Shown one piece after another: positions 32,465-41,537 of a DNA stretch of 64,000 bases; within the stretch, counting starts at the first letter, position 1, and the number at the start of each line of letters is the position of its first letter. This stretch comes from an uncultured Clostridia bacterium (GTDB lineage: Bacteria; Bacillota; Clostridia; TANB77; CAG-508): positions 1 through 64,000 of the forward strand of contig CALXHF010000002.1 in NCBI GenBank assembly GCA_944388035.1, in the 5' to 3' direction. The notes under the pieces were generated by a model. That model was not told the DNA's origin, ran no database searches, and was given only the letters and a program-made list of their open reading frames with translations. The position numbers and the translations under genes are program-made.

Positions 32465-34216
32465 TTGAAAGAATATGTAGTAAAAGAAGTTAAAGGAACA
32501 GACGAAGGTTTTTTAAAAGATGTTTTAAATGTAGATAAAAGAGTATATCCAGGAGAAATACAAGGAACTTTAGAAGAACTAAAAGAAAGATATAAATCTA
32601 AAAATCAACATTTTTTACTTGTGTATAAAGAAGAAAAAGTAGTAGGATATATTTGTTTTTTTCCAATTACAGATGATTTGTCAACAAAAATAAATGATAG
32701 TGATGTAATATATGATAATTACATAAGAGCTAAAGATATAAGTGATTTTAAAAAAGATAAATTAACAGACATATATGTGATTTCTGTTGCTATTGTCCCA
32801 GAAGAACAAGATACAGACGCAATAAGAGTTTTAACAAATAATTTTATGAGTATATTAAAAAATAAAGTTAAAGAGGGATATTTATTAAACAATATAATGA
32901 CAACAGCATCATCAGAAGATGGAATTAAATTTTTTAACAATTTAAATTTCAGTGAGATTAAAACCTTAAAAAATAATTATAAACTAATGTCTTGTAACAT
33001 AAATGAAATAAGAACAATAAAATTTGCTAAAGCATATAAAGATGATTTTTACATAATGATACCTTTTACAGGAGAAGAACCAACAATAAAAGATTATGAT
33101 GACGAAATAGGTAAAACTTATGTAAGTTTACTAAATAAATTTACTGATTATGAGTGTAATAATAATATTGTAAAATCTTTAAACAGAAAGTTTATAGGAA
33201 AATTGTTACTTGGATGTATTGATGATTATTATACAAAAGAAGTCTTACAGACCCAAGAAGCCTATTTGTTTTTAACAAGTCATAAAAAAACAAAACTACA
33301 TATATTAACAGTAGTTGTTCCAGATAACAAAATGTCAACTACAATGCTACAAGATCAAGCAAGTAGTGATAATCTTTACGTATACAATAATGATTGGGTG
33401 AATTTAATTAAATATATGGAGGAAAAATACGATTTAAAAATATGTGGTAAACCAAAGACTATAGTGTGTCTATCCAATAAGCCCAGAAATATAGAAGAAA
33501 TGAGTGCAATGCTTGCAAGTGAAGCGTATGAAGGAGAGTATACATTAAATTATGATGAGGCAATTCTTACTTCAAAAACATTAGAAGAAATTGCAAAAAA
33601 TGATATATCACAATATGGTTTTTTTGAAGCATATTCATCAGATACTGCGATAGTATTTATTTTAAAGAATTTTAGCGAAATATACAAAGAGAATTTAAGA
33701 CAACAAACATTAGTGTTAGTTGTAGCAGAATTAGTAATGCTTCAAGATTCCTCTATAAAAAGAACAAATCAAAAAATAGTAGAAGGTTTATCAAAAGAAG
33801 GAAATGTTTCGTTGAAATTTATAGAAAACTTATATAAAGAATTTGGTAAAACAGTAGTTTTCTGGGATACTGATAATTTTTATTATAGATCATCACAAAG
33901 TTTTGCAGATTCTATATATAAAAGTTTTAAGACACACGAACATTTTGAGTTGTATAAAAAAGATCAAGAATTTTTAGAGCATATAGTAGATTTGAAAAAT
34001 GCACAATCAACAAATAGAGAAAATAAAATATTAAATATTATAGCCATATTACTAGCATTATTACAAGTTGTTCCTGTAATAATAGAATTTGTGAATTGGA
34101 TATTAGGAAAAGTAAGTTTTTCAAGTGTACTACTTGCAATATCAGGGACAGGTATAACATTTACAATAATTTTACTTATTATAATTAAATTTAGAAAAAC
34201 AAAGAAAAAATTTTAG
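32465..34216 (+). CDS. GNAT domain fused to a coiled-coil, two-helix membrane protein
   Basis: A 583-residue protein that starts at TTG 32465 behind AGGGGG. Residues 1-175 look like a GNAT acetyltransferase (HFLLVYKEEKVVGYICFFPI, then DIYVISVAIVPEE). The middle 350 residues are unrecognised. The end, SRENKILNIIAILLALLQVV-like (residues about 515-575), is a helix leading to two transmembrane segments, similar in shape to the CorA or RMD1-type ending. The pair of adjacent GNAT genes suggests one operon. The combination of a cytoplasmic acetyltransferase domain and a membrane anchor is unusual; function unknown. Confidence 0.6.
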   Translation: MKEYVVKEVKGTDEGFLKDVLNVDKRVYPGEIQGTLEELKERYKSKNQHFLLVYKEEKVVGYICFFPITDDLSTKINDSDVIYDNYIRAKDISDFKKDKLTDIYVISVAIVPEEQDTDAIRVLTNNFMSILKNKVKEGYLLNNIMTTASSEDGIKFFNNLNFSEIKTLKNNYKLMSCNINEIRTIKFAKAYKDDFYIMIPFTGEEPTIKDYDDEIGKTYVSLLNKFTDYECNNNIVKSLNRKFIGKLLLGCIDDYYTKEVLQTQEAYLFLTSHKKTKLHILTVVVPDNKMSTTMLQDQASSDNLYVYNNDWVNLIKYMEEKYDLKICGKPKTIVCLSNKPRNIEEMSAMLASEAYEGEYTLNYDEAILTSKTLEEIAKNDISQYGFFEAYSSDTAIVFILKNFSEIYKENLRQQTLVLVVAELVMLQDSSIKRTNQKIVEGLSKEGNVSLKFIENLYKEFGKTVVFWDTDNFYYRSSQSFADSIYKSFKTHEHFELYKKDQEFLEHIVDLKNAQSTNRENKILNIIAILLALLQVVPVIIEFVNWILGKVSFSSVLLAISGTGITFTIILLIIIKFRKTKKKF

Positions 34217-34228
34217 GAGCAAAAGCTC

Positions 34229-34369
34229 CTAGATATGAAGATACTTTATTTTAATAATAATAGTATCTTTTTCTATTTTTAAAAAGAAAGCAAATTTATT
34301 AACTTTCAAAGCAAAAATTAATACAGGAAAAAATATTAGTAAAAATAATAAAAAACATATGGACTTCAT
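34229..34369 (-). CDS. small membrane protein
   Basis: A 46-residue protein, MKSICFLLFLLIFFPVLIFA..., with one transmembrane helix and a basic tail, behind a strong AAAGGAGGTGA site. The tail (FFLKIEKDTIIIKIKYLHI) resembles the start of DUF2953-type sporulation membrane proteins, so it could be a truncated one. The 3' end overlaps the terminator of the plus-strand gene. Confidence 0.5.
   Translation of the reverse strand: MKSICFLLFLLIFFPVLIFALKVNKFAFFLKIEKDTIIIKIKYLHI
34239..34274 (+). terminator. terminator after the GNAT-fusion gene
   Basis: AGATACT and AGTATCT pair around an A/T loop and are followed by TTTTTCT; a short AGGAGC-AAAA-GCTCCT hairpin lies just before. Confidence 0.65.
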
Positions 34370-34412
34370 AAAATCACCTCCTTTCAGTGTAAAAATAAAG
34401 TTTATAATCAAT

Positions 34413-34441
34413 TTGACAAACTAAAAGTAAAATGCTATAAT
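34413..34441 (+). promoter_or_regulatory. tRNA-Lys(CTT) promoter
   Basis: TTGACA (34413-34418), 17-bp spacer, TATAAT (34436-34441). Confidence 0.8.
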
Positions 34442-34462
34442 ATGTCAGGACAACATAAAAGC

Positions 34463-34538
34463 GGCTCTTTAGCTCAGCTGGTAGAGCAACAGACTCTTAA
34501 TCTGGAGGTCCTCGGTTCGAAACCGAGAAGAGTCACCA
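34463..34538 (+). tRNA. tRNA-Lys (anticodon CTT)
   Basis: Acceptor GGCTCTT/AAGAGTC, D-arm AGCTCAGCTGGTAGAGC, anticodon arm CAGACTCTTAATCTG with CTT, T-loop GGTTCGAAACC, encoded CCA. A single-gene unit with its own promoter. Confidence 0.95.
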
Positions 34539-34647
34539 AAAAAGGTTTCTAAAAGAAGCCTTTATTTTTTTTATAAAAATAAAAAATCCTATTGAAAAAA
34601 GCAAATAAAAAATATAAAATAAAGTAAATAAAATTAGGAGAAAACAA

Positions 34648-35019
34648 ATGAGGATAGTATTAAGTGGTAGTTCAAAAGTAAAAGAAAAAGTATTTAAAAT
34701 AGCAAAATTGTTAGAAGAAAAAGGATATGAAGTTATTGTCCCAAGAGAGTTTTATGTCTATATGGAAAAAAGAGAACACTCAATAAAACATTTTGATGAA
34801 ATTTGTAAAGAAGAAACAGACATATTATTAGCAGTAAATGAAACAAAAAACGGAATAGAAAATTATATAGGACCAAATACGTTTGCAGAAATTGCAATGG
34901 CATTTTACAAACAAAAGAAAGTATATGTGTTAAACGACTTATATGAACCGTATATGGATGAACTAAAAGGTTGGGGAATAATACCACTAAAAGGGAATTT
35001 GGACAAAATAGAAAAATAA
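34648..35019 (+). CDS. nucleoside 2-deoxyribosyltransferase-like (SLOG-type) protein
   Basis: A 123-residue Rossmann-like protein. IVLSGSSKVKEKVFKIAKLL and the GPNTFAEIAMAFYKQKKVYV segment (residues about 72-91) match the NDT/SLOG-like fold, where such a Glu in an alpha helix is catalytic in deoxyribosyltransferases. Conserved WGIIPLKGNLDKIEK ends it. Activity is uncertain; a nucleotide-related ligand is likely. Confidence 0.55.
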   Translation: MRIVLSGSSKVKEKVFKIAKLLEEKGYEVIVPREFYVYMEKREHSIKHFDEICKEETDILLAVNETKNGIENYIGPNTFAEIAMAFYKQKKVYVLNDLYEPYMDELKGWGIIPLKGNLDKIEK

Positions 35020-35083
35020 GCAATTTGACAAAAAGCATAAAACGTATTAAAATAATACTATTGGAGAAAAATATAAAGGGGTG

Positions 35084-36040
35084 ATGGACTTGCTAAAAAT
35101 ATATAACACAGATATTGAAACAAATGAGTTACAAGAAATAAAAGAATTTAAAAAAGGAGCATGGGTTAATTTAGTAAATCCATCGGAAAATGAAATAAGA
35201 AAAGTATGTGAAAATATAAATATACAAGAAGAGTTTATAAGAGATGCCCTAGACTTTGAAGAAAAAGCAAGAATTGACAGAGAAGAAGATGATGATACAA
35301 TTCTTTTTGTAGTTGATGTTCCAATAATAGAAAAAGGAGAAGAAAATGAAATATATACAACAATGCCATTAGGTATGATAGTTGTAAGAGATGACTTTTT
35401 TATAACAGTATCACTTAGAAAAAATAAAGTAATAGAAAGTTTTGAAAAAAGAAAAATAAAAAATTTCCAAACATATAAAAAGACTAGATTTATATTTCAA
35501 ATATTATACTTAAATTCGTCTTTTTATTTAAATTACTTAAAACAAATAAATAAAGAAACAGAAATAGCAGAATACATATTAAAAAATTCTATGAGAAATA
35601 AAGAACTATTAAAATTATTAAACTTAGAAAAAGGTTTGGTGTATTTTACAACATCATTAAAGTCTAATGAGTTAGTAATGGAAAAAACTTTAAGGGGAAA
35701 AATAATAAAATTATATGAAGAAGATAGTGAAATACTAGAAGATGCTATTACAGAGAATAAACAGGCAATAGAAATGGCACAAATATATAGTAATATCTTA
35801 AATGGAACACTGGATGCATATGCATCAATAATATCAAACAACTTGAATAGTGTTATGAAAACATTAACATCAATAACAATTATATTAGCAGTGCCAACAA
35901 TGATATCAAGTTTTTGGGGTATGAACGTAGGGTTACCACTTCAAAATAGTCCATATGGTTTTATAGTTATGATTATAATATCTGTAATACTTACATTACT
36001 TGTATCTTGGTGGTTAAAAAGAAGAAACATGTTAGATTGA
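35084..36040 (+). CDS. CorA-family magnesium transporter
   Basis: A 318-residue homopentameric Mg2+ channel protein. The N-terminal cytoplasmic domain contains IQEEFIRDALDFEEKARIDR, and the long stalk helix follows. Two C-terminal helices carry the signature GMN loop in ISSFWGMNVGLPLQ and a basic end (WWLKRRNMLD). An ATG at 35084 or GTG at 35081 both fit the ribosome-binding site. Its stop lies within the left arm of a REP-like hairpin. Confidence 0.93.
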   Translation: MDLLKIYNTDIETNELQEIKEFKKGAWVNLVNPSENEIRKVCENINIQEEFIRDALDFEEKARIDREEDDDTILFVVDVPIIEKGEENEIYTTMPLGMIVVRDDFFITVSLRKNKVIESFEKRKIKNFQTYKKTRFIFQILYLNSSFYLNYLKQINKETEIAEYILKNSMRNKELLKLLNLEKGLVYFTTSLKSNELVMEKTLRGKIIKLYEEDSEILEDAITENKQAIEMAQIYSNILNGTLDAYASIISNNLNSVMKTLTSITIILAVPTMISSFWGMNVGLPLQNSPYGFIVMIIISVILTLLVSWWLKRRNMLD

Positions 36041-36082
36041 GACAAAGGGGGACACCCTCTTTTTGTCTCAATCTAATATGTT
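36028..36082. repeat. REP-like inverted repeat, site 1
   Basis: The arms (ATTGAGACAAA and TTTGTCTCAAT at their cores) are about 20 bp each, surrounding GGGGGACACCCTC. The element overlaps the 3' ends of corA and the CapA-like gene and also acts as a bidirectional terminator. The GAGACAAA-GGGGACACCC core recurs near 49175. Confidence 0.8.
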
Positions 36083-37354
36083 TTGTATTTTACCTAGTTC
36101 GTTTTTTAAAGTATTATAAAGAGATTGACTAATAGTGTCATCTAAATAATTTTCGTAATTATAAATATTTTTATTAATATCTAATAATTTCATTTTTTGT
36201 TTTTTCTTAGAAGTATCTTTGTACATATAAATAGGAATATATTCATAATTATCAATAGTAACTTTTCCATCTGCGTGTTTTGTAATATCTATATTTAAAA
36301 TAATAGAATCTCTTGTATATTCAGCATTTTGGTCAGCTATAAAATTACCTAAAGAATATATAACAAAGCCATCTTTAGTTGTTCCATCATCCAAAGTAAC
36401 TGTCCTTTTTTCCATAGGTTCTAAAACGTGAGGATGTGTTCCTAAAATAATATCTATACCATTTTTAAATAAAAAATCAGCAAGTTGTTCTTGAGTAGAA
36501 TTTGGAGTTGTTTTGTATTCTGTACCCCAGTGCATACAAGCAATTATAATATCAGGATCTTCTTGTTTTGCCATATCTATTTGCTCTTTCATTAAATTTT
36601 CATCAATAAGATTAACACAATAAGGTTTATCAGAAGGAATAGGAATACCATTAGTGCCATAAGTAAAGTTAACAAAAGCAATTTTAATGCCTTTTACATA
36701 TTTAATTAAAGTTTTATCTTGTTCTTCTTCAGATTTATAAGTACCTAGATGAGAAATATCAGCCTTATTTAAAACATCTATAGTTCTAGATAAACCATTA
36801 AAACCTTTATCTAAAGCGTGGTTACCAGCTGTTGATAAAACATCTACACCAATATCTTTAAGTTCATAAGCTAAACTGTCAGGAGTATTAAAAGTAGGAT
36901 AGCTACTATAGCCAACATCTTCTCCTGCAAAAGTTGTTTCTAAATTGCCAACACAAATATCAGCGGTTTTAGTATATAAACTTATATCATCAAAAACATA
37001 AGAAAAATCATATTCTCCTGTTTCATCATTATATGCATCTAGGTATTGAGTATTATGGCACATAATATCACCAATAGCAGTTAGAGTAAAAGTAGTATCA
37101 GTTGGTGTTTCTTCAGAATTATTATTTATCTTATTTTCTTCAATTGCTTTTTCTTCATTTTCAATTTCCTGTTTATAAGACGATACTAAGTTTTGATAAT
37201 CAGTTTTGTTTTTAAAATAATAAAAAATAGCAACCAAAGCAAGAGCGATAAATAAGATAGAAATAGTAGAAATTAGTATTTTATTAGTTTTTTTATAATT
37301 AATAGTATTTTTAGTTTTCTTTTTATTATTTCGACCTCTTGAATTTCTTCTCAA
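36068..37354 (-). CDS. CapA/PgsA-like poly-gamma-glutamate-type metallophosphatase
   Basis: A membrane-anchored calcineurin-fold protein of 428 residues if started at the TTG at 37354, the only start with a good GAGGTGA site. After RRNSRGRNNKKK comes one transmembrane helix, then the catalytic domain: LTAIGDIMCHN, VGNLETTFAG, STAGNHALDKGF, IIACMHWGTEYK, LGTHPHVLEP and YSLGNFIADQ, all metal or active-site motifs of the CapA family. Some members take part in poly-gamma-glutamate capsule formation; no other capsule genes are present here. Confidence 0.9.
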   Translation of the reverse strand: MRRNSRGRNNKKKTKNTINYKKTNKILISTISILFIALALVAIFYYFKNKTDYQNLVSSYKQEIENEEKAIEENKINNNSEETPTDTTFTLTAIGDIMCHNTQYLDAYNDETGEYDFSYVFDDISLYTKTADICVGNLETTFAGEDVGYSSYPTFNTPDSLAYELKDIGVDVLSTAGNHALDKGFNGLSRTIDVLNKADISHLGTYKSEEEQDKTLIKYVKGIKIAFVNFTYGTNGIPIPSDKPYCVNLIDENLMKEQIDMAKQEDPDIIIACMHWGTEYKTTPNSTQEQLADFLFKNGIDIILGTHPHVLEPMEKRTVTLDDGTTKDGFVIYSLGNFIADQNAEYTRDSIILNIDITKHADGKVTIDNYEYIPIYMYKDTSKKKQKMKLLDINKNIYNYENYLDDTISQSLYNTLKNELGKIQNILD

Positions 37355-37526
37355 AAAAATCACCTCTACTTTTCTTAGTTTTTTACAAAATATCACAAAA
37401 AACAAAAAAATTCAACAAAATAATTTAATAAAATTTTATAAAAAACGCAAAAATAAAAATGAATAAATAAAAAAAATTTCCATATAATAAAAATAATTAA
37501 AAAAATAAAGGAGGAAGATTAAAATT

Positions 37527-37715
37527 ATGAAAGTAATAGATAAAATTGCATTAGTATTAATCATAATAGGTGCAATAAATTGGGGACTAATTGGTTTATT
37601 TGGTTTTGATTTAGTTGCAACAATATTTGGTGAAATGTCAGTTATATCTAGAATAATATATGGATTAGTTGGACTATCTGGTTTATGGGGAATTAAATTA
37701 TTGTTTGATGATTAG
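37527..37715 (+). CDS. DUF378 small membrane protein
   Basis: A 62-residue protein with two transmembrane helices and the DUF378 signature INWGLIGLFGFDLVATIFG. Function unknown. Good GGAGGAAG site; followed directly by a large GGGACGGG inverted repeat. Confidence 0.88.
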   Translation: MKVIDKIALVLIIIGAINWGLIGLFGFDLVATIFGEMSVISRIIYGLVGLSGLWGIKLLFDD

Positions 37716-37720
37716 AAAAA

Positions 37721-37789
37721 TAGGGACGGGCCTTTTTTTTCTCGTTTTGGAAATAAATGGAAAAATGAGAAAAAAAAGCCCCGTCCCTA
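37721..37789. repeat. REP-like inverted repeat, site 2
   Basis: The left arm TAGGGACGGGCCTTTTTTTT plus CTC pairs with GAGAAAAAAAAGCCCCGTCC plus CTA around about 23 bp. It can be a terminator of the DUF378 gene. The GGGACGGG motif resembles REP-type palindromes found in many Clostridia. Confidence 0.8.
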
Positions 37790-37859
37790 AAATTCTCACT
37801 TGAAAAAAACATAAAAATATTGTATAATACCTTCGATAAATTTTTTAGGAGGAGAAGAG

Positions 37860-39443
37860 ATGTTAGTAGCAAATGGAGTTACTGTTAGGTTTGGTAAAAG
37901 AGTTTTATTTGAAGATGTAAATATTTCTTTTAATAAAGGAAATTGTTATGGGATAATAGGTGCAAATGGTGCTGGTAAGTCTACTTTTTTGAAGGTTTTA
38001 TCTGGTGAAATAGAACCTAGTAAAGGTGATGTTAGTCTTGATAAAGGGGAAAGAATTTCAGTTTTAAAGCAAGACCACTATGCATATGAAGATTATACAG
38101 TTATGGATACTGTTATTATGGGAAATAAGGAATTATATGATATTATGAAAGAAAAAGAAGCTATTTATATGAAACCTGATTTTTCAGAAGAAGATGGTAT
38201 GAAAGCTGCTAAATTAGAAGAAAGATTTGCAGAGTTAGATGGTTGGAACGCAGATACAGATGCAGCTAAACTTTTAAATGATTTAGGTATTGTTCCAGAA
38301 GACCATTATAAATATATGAGAGAAATTGAAGCAAAAGATAAGGTAAAAGTTCTTTTAGCCCAAAGTTTATTTGGAAACCCTGATGTTTTGTTACTAGATG
38401 AACCTACAAACGATTTAGATGTTAAAAGTATTAACTGGCTTCAAGAGTTTTTAATTGATTTTGAAAACACTGTAATAGTTGTATCACACGATAGATATTT
38501 TTTAAATAAAGTATGTACATATATAGCAGATGTTGATTTTGGTAAAATTAAAGTTTATCCAGGAAATTATGATTTCTGGTATGAGTCAAGTCAGTTAGCA
38601 TTAAAACAAGCAAGAGAGCAAAACAAGAAAAAAGAAGAAAAAATTAAAGAGTTACAAGATTTTATTGCTAGATTTAGTGCAAATGCTTCTAAATCTAAAC
38701 AAGCAACTTCAAGAAAGAAAACTTTAGAGAAAATTCAATTAGAAGAAATTAAGCCTTCTAATAGAAAATATCCATATATAGATTTTAAACCTGATAGAGA
38801 ACCTGGTAAAGAAATTTTACAGCTAAAGAATATTTCTAAAACAGTAGATGGTGTAAAATTATTAGATAATATCTCTTTTGATGTTAAAGAAGGGAATAAA
38901 ATTGCAGTTTTAGCAGACAATGAACTTGTAAAAACTCTTCTTTTTCAAATAATTGCAGGAGAAGTAAAACCAGATGAAGGAGAGATAATTTGGGGAACAA
39001 CAATTACAAATACATATTTCCCAAAAGATAATAATTATTTATTTGAGACAGATGAAAATTTAACAGATTGGCTAAGAAAATACTCGAAAGACCCAGATGA
39101 GACATATGTAAGAAGCTTTTTAGGAAGAATGCTATTTTCAGGAGATGAAGCATTAAAGAAAGTAAATGTATTATCAGGAGGGGAGAAAGTTAGATGTGTA
39201 CTTTCTAAAATGATGCTTTCAGGTGCTAATTTCTTAATTTTTGATGAGCCAACAAACCATTTAGATATGGAAAGTATTACAGCCTTAAATGAAGGTATGA
39301 AGAAATTTACAGGAAATATTATATTTACATCACATGACCATGAATTAACTCAAACAGTAGCTAATAGAATTATTGATATCAAAGAAAATGGACAAGTTAT
39401 AGATAGAGAAGTTTCTTATAATGAATATTTAGGAGTTGAATAA
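37860..39443 (+). CDS. ABC-F family ATPase
   Basis: A 527-residue soluble protein with two ABC domains that acts on the ribosome E-site. The first domain has Walker A GANGAGKST (near residue 36) and DEPTND. The linker holds the basic Asn/Ser/Lys-rich FSANASKSKQATSRKKT segment typical of the P-site tRNA interaction motif. The second domain has LSGGEKVR and DEPTNHLD, but its Walker A reads ADNELVKT rather than GxxGxGKT, as in the YbiT/YkpA branch. The ATG follows AGGAGGAG. It overlaps the next gene by 1 bp. Confidence 0.92.
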   Translation: MLVANGVTVRFGKRVLFEDVNISFNKGNCYGIIGANGAGKSTFLKVLSGEIEPSKGDVSLDKGERISVLKQDHYAYEDYTVMDTVIMGNKELYDIMKEKEAIYMKPDFSEEDGMKAAKLEERFAELDGWNADTDAAKLLNDLGIVPEDHYKYMREIEAKDKVKVLLAQSLFGNPDVLLLDEPTNDLDVKSINWLQEFLIDFENTVIVVSHDRYFLNKVCTYIADVDFGKIKVYPGNYDFWYESSQLALKQAREQNKKKEEKIKELQDFIARFSANASKSKQATSRKKTLEKIQLEEIKPSNRKYPYIDFKPDREPGKEILQLKNISKTVDGVKLLDNISFDVKEGNKIAVLADNELVKTLLFQIIAGEVKPDEGEIIWGTTITNTYFPKDNNYLFETDENLTDWLRKYSKDPDETYVRSFLGRMLFSGDEALKKVNVLSGGEKVRCVLSKMMLSGANFLIFDEPTNHLDMESITALNEGMKKFTGNIIFTSHDHELTQTVANRIIDIKENGQVIDREVSYNEYLGVE

Positions 39444-40012
39444 TGTTAAAAAAAGCTGATTTAAAGAAGTTTAAAGAAATATATAGAAAACATATTATAA
39501 AAGATTTTCCAAGAGAGGAAAGGTCAAGTTTAAATAATTTTAAAAAAAGAATTACAAGTAAAAATGAAGAAGTTTTTGTTTTTATAGAAGATAATAAGGA
39601 AAAAGCATATACTATAATTGCAAATCTTGAAAACAACTATATTTTAATTTCTTTTCTTGCCGTTTTCAAAGAATATAGAGGACAAGGAATAGGAACTAAA
39701 TTATTAGAAGAAATACGAGAAACATTTAAAGATAAAAAAGGAATAATACTTGAAGTAGAAAGTCCAGAAGATGCTACTTCCGAAAAAGATAGAATTATTA
39801 GAGAAAGAAGAATTAAATTTTATGAAAACTCAAATTACCAAATACTTAAGAACACAAAAATATATTTTGGAAATATTTCATTTAATATTATGACTTTAAA
39901 TAATAAAGATAATATAGATGAAAAAGAAATTAGTAAAAGTTTAAATGCTTTTTATAAAAAAACGTTTAAAAGATATGATAAAACATTGATTTTTAGAGTA
40001 ATAGAAGGATAG
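39443..40012 (+). CDS. GNAT acetyltransferase
   Basis: A 189-residue GNAT protein with the acetyl-CoA signature EYRGQGIGTKLLEEI near residues 77-91, then an acidic strand ILEVESPEDA and KFYENSNYQIL. It is translationally coupled to the ABC-F gene (TAATG). Substrate unknown. Confidence 0.85.
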   Translation: MLKKADLKKFKEIYRKHIIKDFPREERSSLNNFKKRITSKNEEVFVFIEDNKEKAYTIIANLENNYILISFLAVFKEYRGQGIGTKLLEEIRETFKDKKGIILEVESPEDATSEKDRIIRERRIKFYENSNYQILKNTKIYFGNISFNIMTLNNKDNIDEKEISKSLNAFYKKTFKRYDKTLIFRVIEG

Positions 40013-40045
40013 GAAGATATTTAATTATCTTCTTATTTTTACATC

Positions 40046-40230
40046 AAATCACATAAAAATGCGAAACAAACAACATGATTTCACATAAAAATGTGAAATA
40101 AAAATAATAATTTCACATATTTTTGTGAAATTAGCAAATGAATTTTTACATATAAAAATAAAGCATAAAAAATAAAAGTTGTTTTTATATATAAAAATAA
40201 CTTGACAAACAGCAAAAAGAAACTTATAAT
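40046..40230 (+). promoter_or_regulatory. three TTTCACA/TGTGAAA dyads at 32-bp period and a consensus promoter
   Basis: ATTTCACATAAAAATGTGAA plus AT (40078-40099) and AATTTCACA-N6-TGTGAAATT (40109-40132) are perfect dyads; a degenerate copy is at 40046-40067. The TCACAT of each is exactly 32 bp from the next (40049, 40081, 40113). The promoter is TTGACA (40202-40207), 17-bp spacer, TATAAT (40225-40230). Confidence 0.75.
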
Positions 40231-40247
40231 ATATTTAGGTGATATAT

Positions 40248-41444
40248 ATGTTAAAAAGAGAGATGTATTTAAAAAGAATTAGAGAATTTTATGATAGCGA
40301 TTTAATTAAAATTTTAGTCGGAATTCGTAGATGTGGTAAATCAGTTATATTAAGGCAGATTATAGATGAACTAAAAGAAAAAGGGATTAAAGAAGACCAT
40401 ATAATATATATTAATTTTGAATTTATAGAATTTGAAGAATTAACAGATTATAAAAAATTAAATACATATATTAAAGAAAGAATAAAAGATCAAAAATTAT
40501 ATTACTTATTTTTTGATGAAATTCAAAATGTAACTAAATTTGAGAAAGTTATAAATTCTTTAAGAGCTTCAGAAAATGTTAGTATATTTATAACTGGCTC
40601 AAATAGTAGATTACTTTCTAATGAATTATCTACTGTATTATCTGGAAGATATGTTTCATTTAAAATAAGTCCATTATCATATAAAGAAGTTTTAGAATTG
40701 TTAGGAAAAACAAAATCAACAGAAGATATTTTTGAAGATTTTATAAAATGGGGAAGTCTACCAAATAGATTTGAGTTTAAAAGTGAAGATGCTATAAAAA
40801 GTTATTTATATGATGTTTTTGATTCTATAATATTAAGAGATATTGTAGAAAGATTAAAAATTAGAGATATTCCATTATTTAATTTAATATTACAATATAT
40901 TGTAGATACAATAGGAAGAGAATTTTCAGCTGAAAATATTAAAAATTTCTTAAAAAGTGAAGGAAGAAATGTTTCTACATTAACAATATATTCATATTTA
41001 GATGCTCTTTGTAAAGCTTTGCTAGTTAAAAAAGTATATAGATATGATGTACACGGAAAGGCGGTATTAAAAACACTTAATAAGTATTATGCAACAGATT
41101 TAGGAATAGCACAAATTAAAAATCATAAGGCAGAAATAGACAAATGTTATGCTTTAGAAAATATTGTATATAACCAGTTAATTATAAGAGGTTATGATAT
41201 ATATTCTGGTAAAACTAAAAAAGGTGAAATTGATTTTGTTGCAACAAAACCTAATAAAAAAATATATATACAAGTTGCATATAGTATACCAAATGAAGAA
41301 ACTAAAAAAAGAGAATTTGGAGCTTATGATGTAATAAATGATAATTATCCTAAATATGTAATTACAACAGATAAAATGGAATATGATTATAATGGTATTA
41401 AACATATAAATATTATTGATTTTCTTCTAGATGATAATTTTTAA
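40248..41444 (+). CDS. AAA_14/DUF4143 ATPase
   Basis: Third member of the family, 398 residues. Walker A is VGIRRCGKSVIL near residue 28, Walker B YYLFFDEIQNV near residue 86, the sensor TGSNSRLLSNEL, and the C-terminal nuclease-like strand KGEIDFVATKPNKKIYIQV. The ATG at 40248 has AGGTG 6 bp upstream; a GTG at 40239 is the alternative. Most similar in the window to the gene at 16587. Has its own promoter and dyad array. Confidence 0.86.
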   Translation: MLKREMYLKRIREFYDSDLIKILVGIRRCGKSVILRQIIDELKEKGIKEDHIIYINFEFIEFEELTDYKKLNTYIKERIKDQKLYYLFFDEIQNVTKFEKVINSLRASENVSIFITGSNSRLLSNELSTVLSGRYVSFKISPLSYKEVLELLGKTKSTEDIFEDFIKWGSLPNRFEFKSEDAIKSYLYDVFDSIILRDIVERLKIRDIPLFNLILQYIVDTIGREFSAENIKNFLKSEGRNVSTLTIYSYLDALCKALLVKKVYRYDVHGKAVLKTLNKYYATDLGIAQIKNHKAEIDKCYALENIVYNQLIIRGYDIYSGKTKKGEIDFVATKPNKKIYIQVAYSIPNEETKKREFGAYDVINDNYPKYVITTDKMEYDYNGIKHINIIDFLLDDNF

Positions 41445-41458
41445 ATTGGCAATAAAAT

Positions 41459-41510
41459 TTGACTAAATTCTTACGCATTGTTATAATAGAACTGCTGATA
41501 AAACAGTTCT
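41459..41510 (+). promoter_or_regulatory. tex promoter with a dyad at the transcription start
   Basis: TTGACT (41459-41464), 17-bp spacer, TATAAT (41482-41487). Directly adjoining is AGAACTG (41488-41494) and CAGTTCT (41504-41510), a perfect 7-bp dyad with 9-base centre and ATTTTT after it, likely an operator or an early RNA hairpin. Confidence 0.65.
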
Positions 41511-41537
41511 ATTTTTGTGAGGAAAGGAAGTATTTTA

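Noticed and set aside
38878..38960. ABC-F gene as inactivated because of its altered Walker A
   Set aside because: The rest of the second ABC domain is well kept and the same change is characteristic of a known ABC-F branch.
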